From: Haliclona indistincta
Taxonomy: Eukaryota; Porifera; Demospongiae; Haplosclerida; Chalinidae
Length of the DNA: 64,000 nt
Reading direction: 5' to 3'
Assembly: GCA_964017065.1 (NCBI GenBank)
Contig: OZ024789.1
Coordinates: 10,625,439 to 10,689,438, forward strand
Position 1 is the first letter of the stretch; every line of letters begins with the position of its first letter. Below the pieces are notes generated by a model. The model did not search any database and was not told the origin of the DNA. It worked only from the letters and a program-made list of their open reading frames with translations. Shown here piece by piece: positions 13,401-22,700 of this stretch. The translations under genes and the position numbers were made by a program.

Positions 13401-13678
13401 CCTTGTCGACGTCAAAACTTCTCGCTGCAGAAAAACACAACTCAGTAAACTGACAAATCGGTAGTAAATACAACTCCTAAGATCAGAGCTTTCTCGCTTA
13501 CCTCTCAACCATCTCAAATAGTACGCGTCTGTGGTCTCTGGCTTTCCACGGAGGTCGGACACTAGAATCTTAAACTGAGGCGGAACTGAGTCAAGTCACA
13601 GAAGATTATTATTTCTGTAGTTACCTGACTAAGCGCCTCGTTCTGTTGAGGACTAAGATCTCCAGGATGGCCGCTCAT
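240..13678 (-). CDS. SEC14-like lipid-transfer protein (CRAL-TRIO + GOLD), 14 exons
   Basis: Exons on the minus strand, from 5': 13625-13678, 13502-13574, 13381-13424, 12900-12959, 7637-7730, 6560-6657, 5274-5352, 4668-4748, 4259-4342, 3485-3585, 1056-1201, 900-1002, 751-823, 240-388. They join in frame with GT-AG sites to 412 residues; vertebrate SEC14L2/3/4 proteins are about 400. The N-terminus MSGHPGDLSPQQNEAL and the run YYLRWLRARSFDVDKAV match the SEC14L CRAL-TRIO N domain (residues 1-75). KYFTGGFLGEDRDGHPVYYD and FPVGYNLVKPFIDEKTRDKI lie in the lipid-binding CRAL-TRIO domain (about 75-256). VLRFDNTYSW near residue 365 closes a GOLD domain (about 275-385). Family members carry hydrophobic ligands such as tocopherol, squalene or phosphoinositides in the cytosol; the ligand here is unknown. 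No frame break was found. The 5.2-kb intron 4 and several others are full of repeats. The last exon was chosen because it restores the GOLD strand and has a polyadenylation signal downstream. Confidence 0.88.
395..575. repeat. (GA)n / GGGA polypurine microsatellite in SEC14-like intron 13
   Basis: Nearly pure purine on the plus strand, with long GA runs broken by GGGA blocks. It lies between the last two coding exons. The long reading frames across it on both strands are low-complexity artefacts. Confidence 0.95.
1202..3484. other. SEC14-like intron 10 (2.3 kb): degenerate repeats
   Basis: Holds a CA-rich degenerate tandem stretch (about 1260-1370, repeats of ATCYACAAACAC), an eroded hairpin MITE (about 2444-2512, ends like the 13103-13217 element) and a pogo-like MITE (3092-3260). 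I see no supported exon or gene in the rest. Confidence 0.6.
3092..3260 (+). mobile_element. pogo/Tc1-like MITE, family A, copy 1
   Basis: A roughly 165-bp element with a shared core (TCCATTATAGAGAGGG, TTATACATTATGTGGG, GATTCAGTAAGT) and a right end GGTTCCACTGTA. Full copies begin TACAGTGGAACCTCT and end with its complement, so they have TIRs starting CAGTGGAACC at a TA target, as pogo/Tc1-mariner elements do. Non-coding. Confidence 0.75.
3902..4235. repeat. 66-bp minisatellite, 5 copies
   Basis: Copies begin with ACCTGTCTATA at 3903, 3969, 4035, 4102 and 4168 and include GCTTATAACAGCCAGCTAGC. It lies in SEC14-like intron 9. The unit contains a CAGTGGAACCTGTCTATA-type start resembling the MITE termini nearby, so it may have grown from a MITE end. 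Confidence 0.9.
4352..4600. repeat. (GA)n to (GGGA/GGAA)n polypurine tract
   Basis: About 90 bases of pure GA dinucleotides followed by GGGAGG/GGAAGG blocks, in SEC14-like intron 8. Strand-asymmetric purine tracts of this kind can form triplex DNA. Confidence 0.95.
4857..5062. repeat. 22-bp minisatellite, 9 copies
   Basis: The unit AATTGTGAGCAGTTTGTACC plus AA repeats from 4861 with only a few substitutions (TTTTTACC, TTCGTACC variants). It lies in SEC14-like intron 7. Because 22 is not a multiple of 3, the open frame across it is chance. Confidence 0.95.
5443..5630. mobile_element. PIF/Harbinger-like MITE with TAA target duplication
   Basis: 188-bp non-coding element in SEC14-like intron 6. 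Termini AGCCTAGTTCACAATGA and TCATTGTGAACTAGGCT are perfect inverted repeats. It is flanked by TAA at 5440-5442 and 5631-5633, the 3-bp target duplication typical of PIF/Harbinger. The interior is rich in GCG and CGC. Confidence 0.75.
6093..6254 (+). mobile_element. pogo/Tc1-like MITE, family A, copy 2
   Basis: Same core as copy 1, with a decayed left end and right end GGGGTTCAACTGTA. In SEC14-like intron 6. Confidence 0.7.
7523..7634. repeat. (GT)n microsatellite abutting SEC14-like exon 5
   Basis: About 110 bases of GT with scattered GC and AT interruptions. It starts directly at the splice donor (minus strand GTACACAC...), so the donor and the first bases of intron 5 lie inside the repeat. 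Confidence 0.95.
7962..8145. mobile_element. Palindromic MITE, TACCGTA termini
   Basis: Ends TACCGTACAGCGGGAAATTT and its near complement AAATTTCCCGCTATACGGTA. The interior repeats CGCGAATAATATTTT and CGCGGATAATATTTT in opposed positions. TIRs next to a TA target suggest a Tc1-mariner-type non-autonomous element. Confidence 0.7.
8465..8631 (+). mobile_element. pogo/Tc1-like MITE, family A, copy 3 (full length)
   Basis: Both ends intact: TACAGTGGAACCTCTCTAAG at the left and CTAAGAGGGGTTCCACTGTA at the right. This gives a 167-bp reference copy for the family. Confidence 0.85.
8732..8895 (-). mobile_element. pogo/Tc1-like MITE, family A, copy 4 (inverted)
   Basis: Reverse-oriented full copy, 100 bp from copy 3, so the two could pair as a hairpin with 160-bp arms. 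Confidence 0.85.
9414..10651 (+). repeat. 73-bp minisatellite, 17 copies
   Basis: Unit starts CAGACACTAGTCCTGATTGA and ends ACTGAGTTACTGCTCTATAG. Starts fall at 9427, 9500, 9572, then every 73 bases to 10594. Copies are over about 95% alike; one is a base short. Non-coding (73 is not a multiple of 3). In SEC14-like intron 4. Confidence 0.97.
11143..11557 (-). repeat. 73-bp minisatellite, 6 copies in inverted orientation
   Basis: The same unit in reverse complement, with CTAGTGTCTG at 11158, 11231, 11304, 11377, 11450 (TTAG variant) and 11523. About 490 bp of unique DNA separates it from the plus array. Confidence 0.97.
13103..13217. mobile_element. Hairpin MITE, family B (GTGTAGAGTGTCACCTTCAT)
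   Basis: Arms AGTGTAGAGTGTCACCTTCA / TGAAGGTGACACTCTACACT, continuing through GCACTARTGTGTTCAGTCTC on each side, with a short loop. Related copies at 20970-21055 and 58048-58164; eroded ones near 2444-2512 and 20367-20400. In SEC14-like intron 3. Confidence 0.8.
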
Positions 13679-13829
13679 TGTAGCTGGCTAGCAAAAGTCG
13701 TCTTCGTCGCCGACTCGCCGGTCACTCGTTCGAATCTGGTCAGAACTTGGTCACTCGTGCGAATCTGACCACGCCTCTAAAGACAATACCGCAATTAAAG
13801 TAGGCGTGGTTGGTAGGCGTAACACATAT
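13679..13829. promoter_or_regulatory. Bidirectional promoter, SEC14-like / POLR1D-like
   Basis: Only 151 bp separate the two divergent start codons, so promoter elements must be shared or overlap. It contains a direct repeat, GGTCACTCGTTCGAATCTG at 13720-13738 and GGTCACTCGTGCGAATCTG at 13749-13767, spaced 29 bp start to start. No TATA box is evident. Confidence 0.55.
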
Positions 13830-16800
13830 ATGGCGGGAATGGGTGACAACGATGGTGCTGCGAAATCCGGCGAGAGCGAGATAGAGCGGCTAGTCAGACA
13901 AGAAGAAGAGCTTGACAAGTTAGTAACAGCTATAGTTTGCAAACTTATTCTGTACATGCCCTCTTAGTTCTTCAAAGTATCAATCCAAGGTTGGCTTTCT
14001 GATCACTTAATACCTTATCGTTCTGCCTAGCCTATGGCTAGTCAGGCACTACTGAACTCGTATCAGCCAACCAGTTATTGAGTTTCGTTTCATGGTTTTT
14101 GTTTGTGTAGGCTTGCCTTGGAAGCCATCTTGATGAAGGCAAAGCAAGACAAGAAAAGAGCTGACCAAGAAGGAGTAGGTGCTTGGTAAGCAAGAGTGCA
14201 TGACGCATACATACGCTTTTGTGTTTTGTGGGTAAGCTTTTAATTTAGCGGAATCACACGGTTACATTGTGAAACTAGAGTTCTAATGAACGCATACCAC
14301 AAAGTTAATACACGACTAGTCGACTACTCCAGCATTACTGCAACGGCTAGTCCATAGACAGCTCCAGATAAATTGATGATAGCAATCATATCATAGCTAC
14401 CATACATGCACTAACAGACTAACAGTTGATTGGTACGTCACAGAAGGCTTCAAGAAAGACTGATACCTTATAATCAAGGACTTTAAACATTGCTTTGACG
14501 TTCGGACTGGGAGGTTGGGTGACACGCCCACAATGCCATAAATTGCTCTTACAAAGACACGTAGCTTTAGAAAGCCATGGATTATCCACTCGAGTAAGGA
14601 TTGTCAGCACTAAAAACGTCTTCATAGGACTATAAACAGAAACAAGCGTGTTTTTGACGACACACACACACACATAGACGAGCACAAAATGCATAACCCT
14701 TCCGCACACTAAAATATTATTAGCATTTTTCCAGTTGACCTATAGAGTATTTTAGACAATCTTTGACACAATGACTTTATAAAGCTATTCACAGGGCATT
14801 CCAATAGTCCAGAGTTACCTCCTGTTTAATGTGAGCCTGATTGTGCAGCTGGTCTAACCCGCTGCTTTCAAACCAGGCTGTCCCAGCTTGTCAGGACCAA
14901 GCTGGGCATGTGTAACAGCTGCTCTCTCTCATGAAGTGATCCACACAAACCATGAGAAAGGGTGCGCTATAGTTCGATTATCGTTTTGGAGTGGTACAGT
15001 GGTGGAACCCGTCATCCCTCTATAATGGACACTTACTGGATCACAAATATAACCCACATAATGTATAATAAAGTAAATAACCCCTGACCAGAGGACACCC
15101 TCTCTATAATGGACAAATTTTTGGTCTCAATGGTGTCCGCCTAAGAGAGGTTCCACTGTACTACTGCATACATGCAGATGTACCCAGTATGATATTACGA
15201 GTGTCGAAGCAGCTGTTCAGATAAGCATGAAGATGAAAGCATTAGCCAGTTTGCTTGCAGTTTTTGCAGCTGCACTGAACCATGCCAACACTGGTTGCTA
15301 GTTTGAAAACAGGCTCATTGATGTGAGAACATCTTATACTACCTGGAATGTTTGTACATGTGTGTATGTGTGTATAGACTGTCAGTGGGTAGTGTTTCTC
15401 CTCCTAATGTTCTCGAGATCAAGAACATGCTTATTCTATGAAATAGTGCACACATGCGTTTGTATCCTATTTCTCTCTCTCTGATCTCTCTCTCTCTCCA
15501 CCATTTTCTGTTCATACTCTCTTCCTTCATTCCTCTCACCAGTGGCGTATTTATAACCGGGCCTGCCCGGACAACTCAGTGCCCGGGCAACTGAGCTGGT
15601 CCTTGAACACGTGTCAAACTCTGTATTCATTTTCCCGCTTGTTTTCGGAGCAAAATGCAGTTTGTCTCCCCTCAGCAGCTGGTAAAATGCGTTTGCTCAC
15701 CTAAATGTTAAAAAAATAGCGTGAAAAGCAGCTCAGCATAGCCTCGTCCCCAGGCTCCACCCCTCTCGGAATTTTGTTCCATCAGGGAGCCTGGTCTCTA
15801 ATCTCACGTGGGGTAGACAGGTGGTAGACAGGTGATTAGTGTGCGTGGGCATGATCAACGCTCTCGACCCAACCTGCCCACGCACATGCGTAGCGTTCGT
15901 CACAGTCTTGCTGTCCGTTGCTGTCAGAGGCGATCAAGGTCTGTAGCATCACGTTCGGGATGGCCGCGGAGCCGTCAGATGAATCTAAATGGCTAAAGAG
16001 CCACTATGAGGAAGCAGCTACTGGGGATGTTCCTACTCCGTCGAAACGGGTAAAGTACCAGACGCTAAAGGATGATATCGAACTACACTTTCCTCACCGT
16101 ACGTACAATGACCTAGTCGTCAAAGGCTTCATCAAGGAAGCTTTTCCGATCTCCAGCACAAAGAGACTTGGAAAGCTACGCCACACACACGTTTTAGGCA
16201 TTGAAACTAAGACCGCCGACATCAAGCATCGTGGGCGTGCGGTTTATTACACCCACGCTCATTAATATTTGCACTTTTTTGGGTGCGCTCACGTGAGATT
16301 AGAGACCAGGCTCTCTGACGGAACAGAGAGCCTGGGGACGAGGCTAGCTCAGCATACGCGAGTCCATTGTTTGACAAGCGATATTAATTTACCACGTCCT
16401 CATGAATAATTAATTATCTACTTGTGCCCAACCAACTTTCCAATCCTGGCTACGCCACTGCCTCTCACAGCCTTGGGCACATTAAGTAGCTACTCTTCAA
16501 ATTGTACTAATAATCAGCTCAACTCATCCCAGTACTCTATTATTCTATTTTTATACACATACTGATTGGCTCTTGTTCTATAACTTGCAGGGCGGGATCT
16601 TCACGACCTACCACCAACAAAAGATTCGCAAACAGTTTAGTAGCATCTACTGTCATTAGCAACGAAAGAACGAAGGAAAGAGATCGTTACGAAAGAAAAA
16701 GAGCCGACCTCGGAATAGACGGTTATCATGAAAGAAAGCGGAGACACGATGATGATATTGAATATGATCGAAAAAGAGACAGAAAACGTGGAAAAGAGAG

Positions 16801-17038
16801 AAAGCGACATGACTATGACCGAGATCATAGAAGGGAAAGGAGACATGAAATGGAGGAAGATCATGAGAGGGAGAGAAGGCGAGATTATAAAATAGAGCAT
16901 GAGCGTAGAAGGCACAAAGACGAAGCTGACGGAGAACACAAACGAGAGAGAAGACGTGATTTTGATTCTGAGCGAAGTGAAGGAAGAAGACGTGATCATG
17001 AAATGGAAAGAGATCGCAAGAAGGAGAAAAGAAAGTGA
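13830..17038 (+). CDS. Homologue of the short POLR1D isoform (isoform 2 type), 3 exons
   Basis: Exons 13830-13918, 14111-14185 and 16591-17038 join in frame to 203 residues. Residues 25-75 (EEELDKLALEAILMKAKQDK, then GAW, then TTNKRFANSLVAST) follow the pattern of the alternative vertebrate POLR1D product (acidic start, ELL-KEAKRGK-like helix, GW, STNKRFLINTI). That product differs from the RPAC2 polymerase subunit made from the same human locus. The rest (about 85-203) is extremely charged RD/RE/RK sequence, RS-domain-like but with few serines, predicted disordered and nuclear. The cellular role of the short isoform is not well defined, so no function is assigned. Intron 2 (2.4 kb) carries a MITE and nested transposons. 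Exon 3 phase was set by W from TG|G and the open frame to TGA at 17036. Confidence 0.72.
15001..15160 (-). mobile_element. pogo/Tc1-like MITE, family A, copy 5
   Basis: Inverted copy in intron 2 of the POLR1D-like gene. The left end is internally deleted and there is a small AAAGTAAATAA insertion; the right end AGAGAGGTTCCACTGTA is intact. Confidence 0.75.
15740..16345. mobile_element. Mutator-like element nested in the hAT-like element, with an ORF
   Basis: 606 bp. Left end AGCCTCGTCCCCAGGCTC is mirrored at the right; the arms continue for about 60 bp with one gap (shared GAGCCTGGTCTCTAATCTCA). Flanks carry the exact duplication AGCTCAGCAT (15730-15739 and 16346-16355; 8-11 bp depending on where the edge is drawn), within the size range of Mutator-like elements. 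A 115-codon open frame lies inside. Confidence 0.75.
15918..16265 (+). CDS. Unrecognised ORF carried by the Mutator-like element
   Basis: 115 codons; a second in-frame ATG at 15960 sits in better context and gives 101 residues. The protein has an acidic start, TPSKRVKYQTLKDDIELHFP, then a basic stretch ending KRLGKLRHTHVLGIE. It resembles a small DNA-binding or captured host fragment, but I recognise no family. It does not look like a transposase. It may be a captured exon (as in Pack-MULEs) or chance. It is spliced out with intron 2 of the host gene, so expression would need its own promoter. Confidence 0.35.
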   Translation: MLSEAIKVCSITFGMAAEPSDESKWLKSHYEEAATGDVPTPSKRVKYQTLKDDIELHFPHRTYNDLVVKGFIKEAFPISSTKRLGKLRHTHVLGIETKTADIKHRGRAVYYTHAH

Positions 17039-17817
17039 AGAGAAAGTATGCGCATTGTCTGTTTCGAGGCATAATTATAACTGTAAAAATAATATTTCTC
17101 ATGACACTTCTGTAACTGCACTGAGCTTAAAATTATTACCAGATGATCAAATTTGAGGGTTTTCAGTATTTTTACTGTATACAACTCTTCTCTGTGATTT
17201 TAATTTTGCCAAAGAAACTATTTTTATGAATAACGTATTTGGGTACACGTGGATTGACAAAACAATCAAATTTTCAGCCCCATAGCCAGCTTCAAAAAGA
17301 AGAGGGCCAGAATTGAAAAGTGAACACTAGTACATGTAATACTTTCAATTAATTTGGCTTATTAATATTCATAGCATTGTGCAAATACAGGTACTTGAGG
17401 CATAGTAGGATAAACTTGACCCCGAATGGGCAGATTTGGTTGTGAATATCATTAAAAGTTTATTTCACTAGTCCTTCACTGATGTTTTTCCGTTGACGTG
17501 GTACTGGCAAGGTGTTTGGATTAGCAACGCTCTACTCCAGTTGTTTGTCTTAGTCAGAGAGTCAAACTCAAACGTTTTGGTTTGATCAAAGGTTTGATCC
17601 ACCAATGTATTTCACATGTGTATCATCCCATTGTCGCTATTATACTCTTTTCGAAACACTTGTCAAGCTATAATATGATAATATGCAGTATTGTATAACA
17701 TGGGATAGCTTCCTTACTAGTATTTTGTAAACAAGCAATCAATCATTGAAATCGAAACTGCGTAAATCCATCTAAATTGCATATAAGCAGTGAAGTTCTT
17801 CAACTAGTTGAATAAGT
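17039..17817. other. Intergenic, POLR1D-like to transporter A
   Basis: AT-rich, holding the 3' UTR of the upstream gene and the promoter of the downstream gene. No repeat, ncRNA or further gene recognised. Confidence 0.5.
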
Positions 17818-19440
17818 ATGTCTAATAGTTGTATGCCCGGTCTTAGCAAGGGAGCTATTCTTGTGCTGATCTGGAGGGGATTGCTGCGTGCCTTCTATGC
17901 GGTAGCTACTCTGAACATCTCTCCCGCTCCTGGGATCCAAAGAGCACAACATGTAATGCACTCGGTGGGTATGGGCCTGTTCTATCTGGTGCTTCCCTTT
18001 GCTGGCTTGCTTGCTGATGTTAAATTCACACGTTTCCGATTTGCGATGTTAAGTGCTGTTCTCTCAGTAGTGTCATCTCTAATCTTGGGTGTTAATATCT
18101 TATTTAGCGACTTCTTTCCTTCTTGCTCAGTTTGTGGAGATGTTGCTTATGGTTTGTCTTTCTTTGATACGCAATTCGATCAAGTAGCAACTACCTGTTT
18201 TCTGCTCTCTATGTTGCTGTTTGGTTTGGATCAGTTACAGTCTGCTAGTGCTGAGCTACTCAGCTCCTTCATCTGGTGGTACTACTGGGCAGCACAGCTA
18301 GATGGTCTCATAAACTCCATAGCTGGTTGTTCCTCACATTATATACAGCCGTATGGTGGTCTGGTCATTGTGTGTATTCATATCAGCTGTATGGTAGTGA
18401 TCATAGTGACAGCTTGTGGCTTGAAACGATGCTTCATCATATACCAGCGAACGGACAACCCACTCATGCTGGTCGCACGAGTTATCAACTATGCTAGAAA
18501 AACCAAATATCCTACAAACCGAAGCGCCCTAACTTACTGGCAGAATGACTACCCACCGAGACTGGACTTTGGGAAGACCAAATATGGTGGTCCTTTTACT
18601 GAAGAACAAGTGGAAAATGTGAAGACATTCTTTCGCTTATTTCCGCTTTTGCTCTGCACACAGATGATCTACATCCCAGCATTACCAATAGGACGGCTGC
18701 ACCACTCTTTCGGCAACAGCACCTATGATTTTGGAGAGTGTCTATTGGGTTCTACTTATGCCATCAACTACATTATCACAATTCTTTTCATACCATTGAG
18801 AATAGCATTGGTTGGAAAGAAATTCCCAAAATGTTGTTCCACACTTCTCAAACAAATAGGAATTGGTATTGTTCTATCAATCACAGGTAAGGCAATACTA
18901 GCCGGGTTTGACTACTATGCTAAAGTTAGCAATAACAACACTTTCTGTTTATTTTCTGAACTATCAAATGCCTCAATGAGTGATGTACAGTATTTCCCTA
19001 TTGACTATCGTTTACTACTGGTGCCTAATGTCATCAATGGATTAGGAGCTCTTCTTGTTATACCAACTAGTCTCGAGTTTATCATTGCTCAGGCTCCACT
19101 GGAAATGAGAGGAATCTATCTGGGTATGATGTTCACCACACAAGGCATTTACGAGATACTGGGATGGAATTTGATAAAACCGTTCCAGCAATCTCCTTGG
19201 TTATGGCCTAGCTGTGAGTTCTACCTGTTTCTCCTCAATACACTCATAATGGTCGCTTGCCTGGTGCTTTTCATACCGCTTAGCTACTGCTACAAACTAC
19301 GAAACAGAGACGACAACTTTAATCCATACATCGCAGTGGAGGATTACTATGAGAATGATTTTAACAGAAGAGAAATATATGGATCCACAAGTGAGAGTGG
19401 AAATCAATACTTATACAGTCAATCTCTCACTTCAGAATGA
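17818..19440 (+). CDS. POT/SLC15-like major facilitator transporter A (intronless)
   Basis: Single exon, 540 residues, with about 12 hydrophobic segments. The loop PFAGLLADVKFTRFRFA after TM2 resembles the POT motif (G-x-LAD-x-x-x-GR). KYGGPFTEEQVENVKTFFR before the second half is typical of metazoan POT-like proteins. POT carriers move di/tripeptides, nitrate or drugs with protons; the substrate here cannot be read. The cytosolic tail is polar. Several ATGs follow the start (codons 1 and 6); the first is used because the paralogue aligns with it. The paralogue lies at 26338-27957 on the other strand and is nearly identical over two long blocks. The absence of introns in both copies, among intron-rich neighbours, suggests descent from a retrocopy. 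Confidence 0.75.
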   Translation: MSNSCMPGLSKGAILVLIWRGLLRAFYAVATLNISPAPGIQRAQHVMHSVGMGLFYLVLPFAGLLADVKFTRFRFAMLSAVLSVVSSLILGVNILFSDFFPSCSVCGDVAYGLSFFDTQFDQVATTCFLLSMLLFGLDQLQSASAELLSSFIWWYYWAAQLDGLINSIAGCSSHYIQPYGGLVIVCIHISCMVVIIVTACGLKRCFIIYQRTDNPLMLVARVINYARKTKYPTNRSALTYWQNDYPPRLDFGKTKYGGPFTEEQVENVKTFFRLFPLLLCTQMIYIPALPIGRLHHSFGNSTYDFGECLLGSTYAINYIITILFIPLRIALVGKKFPKCCSTLLKQIGIGIVLSITGKAILAGFDYYAKVSNNNTFCLFSELSNASMSDVQYFPIDYRLLLVPNVINGLGALLVIPTSLEFIIAQAPLEMRGIYLGMMFTTQGIYEILGWNLIKPFQQSPWLWPSCEFYLFLLNTLIMVACLVLFIPLSYCYKLRNRDDNFNPYIAVEDYYENDFNRREIYGSTSESGNQYLYSQSLTSE

Positions 19441-19791
19441 CACTGCGCTAAAAAATTAATAGTTCAGTTTTCAGTGAAGTAATTATTGTTGATAGTTAAT
19501 ACCTTGTGTCTAAAACTTCAATATTGTATCTCTTTAAATTTAATTATCGTTTCCGATGCTTTGGTGTATGTATTTCTGGAGGGAAAGGGTAGTCTGAGTT
19601 ACTACACGTACATGCAGACTACTTCATGCTGGCTAGACCTTCACGTGGTTGCATCCGCTTCAGCCTAATAATCATATTCATTTCCTGTAAGACATGAAGC
19701 GGTGACGCGACATCCGGTGTCTGGAATGTTGATTTCCAGCTAACTATTTATAGTGCTCTGAACAGCTGTTTGCAGCAGACTGTAAGCTGAG
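19441..19791. other. Intergenic, transporter A to GABA-B-like receptor
   Basis: 3' UTR of the transporter and the presumed promoter/5' UTR of the receptor. No recognisable repeat or RNA gene. Confidence 0.45.
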
Positions 19792-22700
19792 ATGATGGAG
19801 CACGTATTTCTAACTTGCTGCGTGATTCTGTTCTCTGTGGTTTCTCTCGCCGTCGGCAGCAGCAACGCCACGGGAGGAAACTCGAGTCTTCACGTGCTGC
19901 TGATGGCGTCCTCCTCGCGGCAGTTCGACTCAACAGGAGCCGAGCGTGCAGTAAGGATAGCTCTGGAACGAGTCAACGCAAATAGAGCAGCCTTTCCTGG
20001 TTACTCGTTGCAACTTGCAGCAGTACGAGACACTAAGGTTTAGAAAAATTCAGAAGTTTTAGTATTTCAATTTCACTGCAATTTTCAGTGCGATGGTCCT
20101 ACTGCAGTTCGAGAATTTCTGTCCCAAGTGCAGCTTCCCTCTCCTGCTATCATTGGTGTTATAGGATGCGGATGCTCTGTTGCTACTGGGCCAGTTGCTG
20201 ACATAGCCACACCACTTTATGGGCTGCCACTGGTAAGGAATTAGAACTAGAGAGAGCTTGCATGTTAGAGTCAATCACACCAGTACTCAGTATTATGATG
20301 GTGATGTTTTACAATTGGTCAAGATTGTCGTCTTCATAATTAAGTAATGGTTGTCACACATGACGGTGTGTGATCAGAGACTAGACGTATTAGTGCCGCT
20401 TTGCACTAAATCATTATCAGTGATGCTGACTGAGGCTGCAGTCATTGACAATGTGATTATTATAACCATTGTCATGGTGCTGTAATAAGTTTAGTCTGGC
20501 TGGAATAATATAGCACTGTCCATCACTGTAGAATTAAGCCGGTTCATAATCTCATTGTCATCCTAAATTAATGCACCGCGCATGATGCGTCACTCATTAT
20601 CCACACAGGTCTCGTACACACCGAGTGGCTTGATGTCTGATCAGATTGGGCACTTTCAGCTTTTCCCATCGGAGCAGGCATTTGTCAATTCCTTGGTGGC
20701 TGTAGTGAGGCAGTTTGAATGGCAGCAGCTATCAATACTGACACAACTAGATCAACCATTCATCAAGGTTTAGGATGTTTATATACATGTACATGTACAA
20801 TATGTTATCTATTGGTGTACTTTGGTATCTACATCACTGTATACCGATAATTTCATTAATATTTGTCAAAAGTCACCGAGACTGCTTATTATGATGTAGC
20901 CTGCTTGAAATACGCATTTTTGATAAACAGTAGTACACTATAATTTCACAAATGCTGAAGTGAAAGTGTGCCTCTGATCATCCTCCTCCGTGTGAATAAA
21001 GATGACAGTGACTACAGAGACTAAACACATTAGTGCATGAAGGTGACACTCTACAGTTTTGGCTTTTGCTTCAAGAATCATGTGCTGTACCACCAAATTG
21101 CAAATCGTTAGCAGATCCAAATTGTTAGTAGTAACATGCTTCTACGTGGTTGAATTATCAAACCACAAATTGTGTAAATTGTCTGACCAGCAATGTCCTG
21201 AGACTGTGTATTTATGTCTGACAGATGCAACAAGTACTCATTGGTGAGTTGACCAGGAACAACATCACAGCACTCAACTCAGCACAGTTCACCAGAAACC
21301 AGAATCCAGCTGACATCGAAAACATCTTTGTGAGCTAGTTCTATGCACAAAGTTAAGTACTATTCAAACCCATCCTCAGGTGAATTCTTCTCGTGTATTT
21401 TTCGTCAATGCTTACGAGGACAAAGCCAGACAACTGTTATGTTCAGTGAGTGAATCTCTCTATATTATTGTATGTATTCTTGCCTAAAGCAGTCACCACC
21501 CTTCTATAATGTTTCCTTGTGTGAATCCCTTTGGTTGTAGCTTGTTAGCTGTTTCCTGTCGTGACAGCCATATTGGTAGAAGTAAGCCAGAGAATTCTGG
21601 CATGATTATTATACATATTGTTGTGTCAAACAGTGTAGATAAGGGATGCACAAATTATGTCTATGACAAATTGAAAAGGAAATCAGTGTTTACCAACCAC
21701 AGTAAAACAGATTTTTTTTGATGGTCATTTTTTGTATTTTAGCAGTTTACTTGACTATCTCAAATAATAATAATTAATTTAGAAAATGTATCATATTATT
21801 ATTATATGATGCATTGGAAATGTATAAGTTCACACAGAATTTTGGCTGCTACTAGCGGTAGGGAAAGAACCAAGTACCATTGCCAAGTACCAAAGTATAT
21901 AGGCCTTCTTTGAGAATTGTAATAATCGTGTACCTCAACATGTGTACTTCAAGCAATGTATACTCATGGACAAGACATGAACACTTCATTCACTTCATGA
22001 TTGTTTTTGAACTAGCTAGTAATGTACACGAGTGTGATAAGCACAAACTCATCCATCATTATTGGTCTCGTGGGCAACATCAAACTTGTGAACTTCCTCC
22101 GTTGCTTAGATAACTTGTGGTGACGCTCATCAGTGTTTTATGAAGATGCGGAATACTTAATTGTATAATTATTATTCGTAAGAAAACAGAGATTAGAGTA
22201 TAGGCAGTGCCCATGAAGTAACAATATAAGTACAACTATTGAGTTTCCTTAGTGACAATTAAACAGTAGCTTCCTTTTGTTAGGTTCTACGACCACTATC
22301 ACTAAAAACTCATCATGGTGGCTGAGTACAATGTAGTTGGACTTTTTTTTATCGGCCATAACTCTTGTTTTTCATTACATATGTAGTTCAAAGAGGAAAG
22401 GGTTGAAGGTGCCCGATATGCCTGGCTGCTCTACGGCTGGTACTCTGAGGAATGGTGGAGAGCCACTAGTGATGTGAACTGCACTGAGGAGGAGCTGGCA
22501 GCTGTACTAGACAGAGCCATTGTTATACAGCAGCATCCCTTTGCTACTGATAATAACACAGCTGCTTTGGTAAGATTAGTTACAAAATTAGAATGCATCG
22601 CACAAAATTTGCATTCAAAGTTTTATCGCACAAAATTTGAGTGCAAAAGTTTTATCAAAAAATTTGAGTGAAAAAAGTTTTATTCCACAAAATTTGAATG

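Larger units (their letters stand above)
15540..16460. mobile_element. hAT-like non-autonomous element with a nested insertion
   Basis: Ends CAGTGGCGTA ... TACGCCACTG are 10-bp TIRs flanked by an exact 8-bp duplication CCTCTCAC (15532-15539 and 16461-16468), the hallmark of hAT transposition. Without the nested 15740-16345 insertion it would be about 310 bp and non-coding. Confidence 0.8.

Noticed and set aside
15542..15560. Start of a gene at the CAGTGGCGTA motif
   Set aside because: It is the TIR of a hAT-like element with an 8-bp target duplication.
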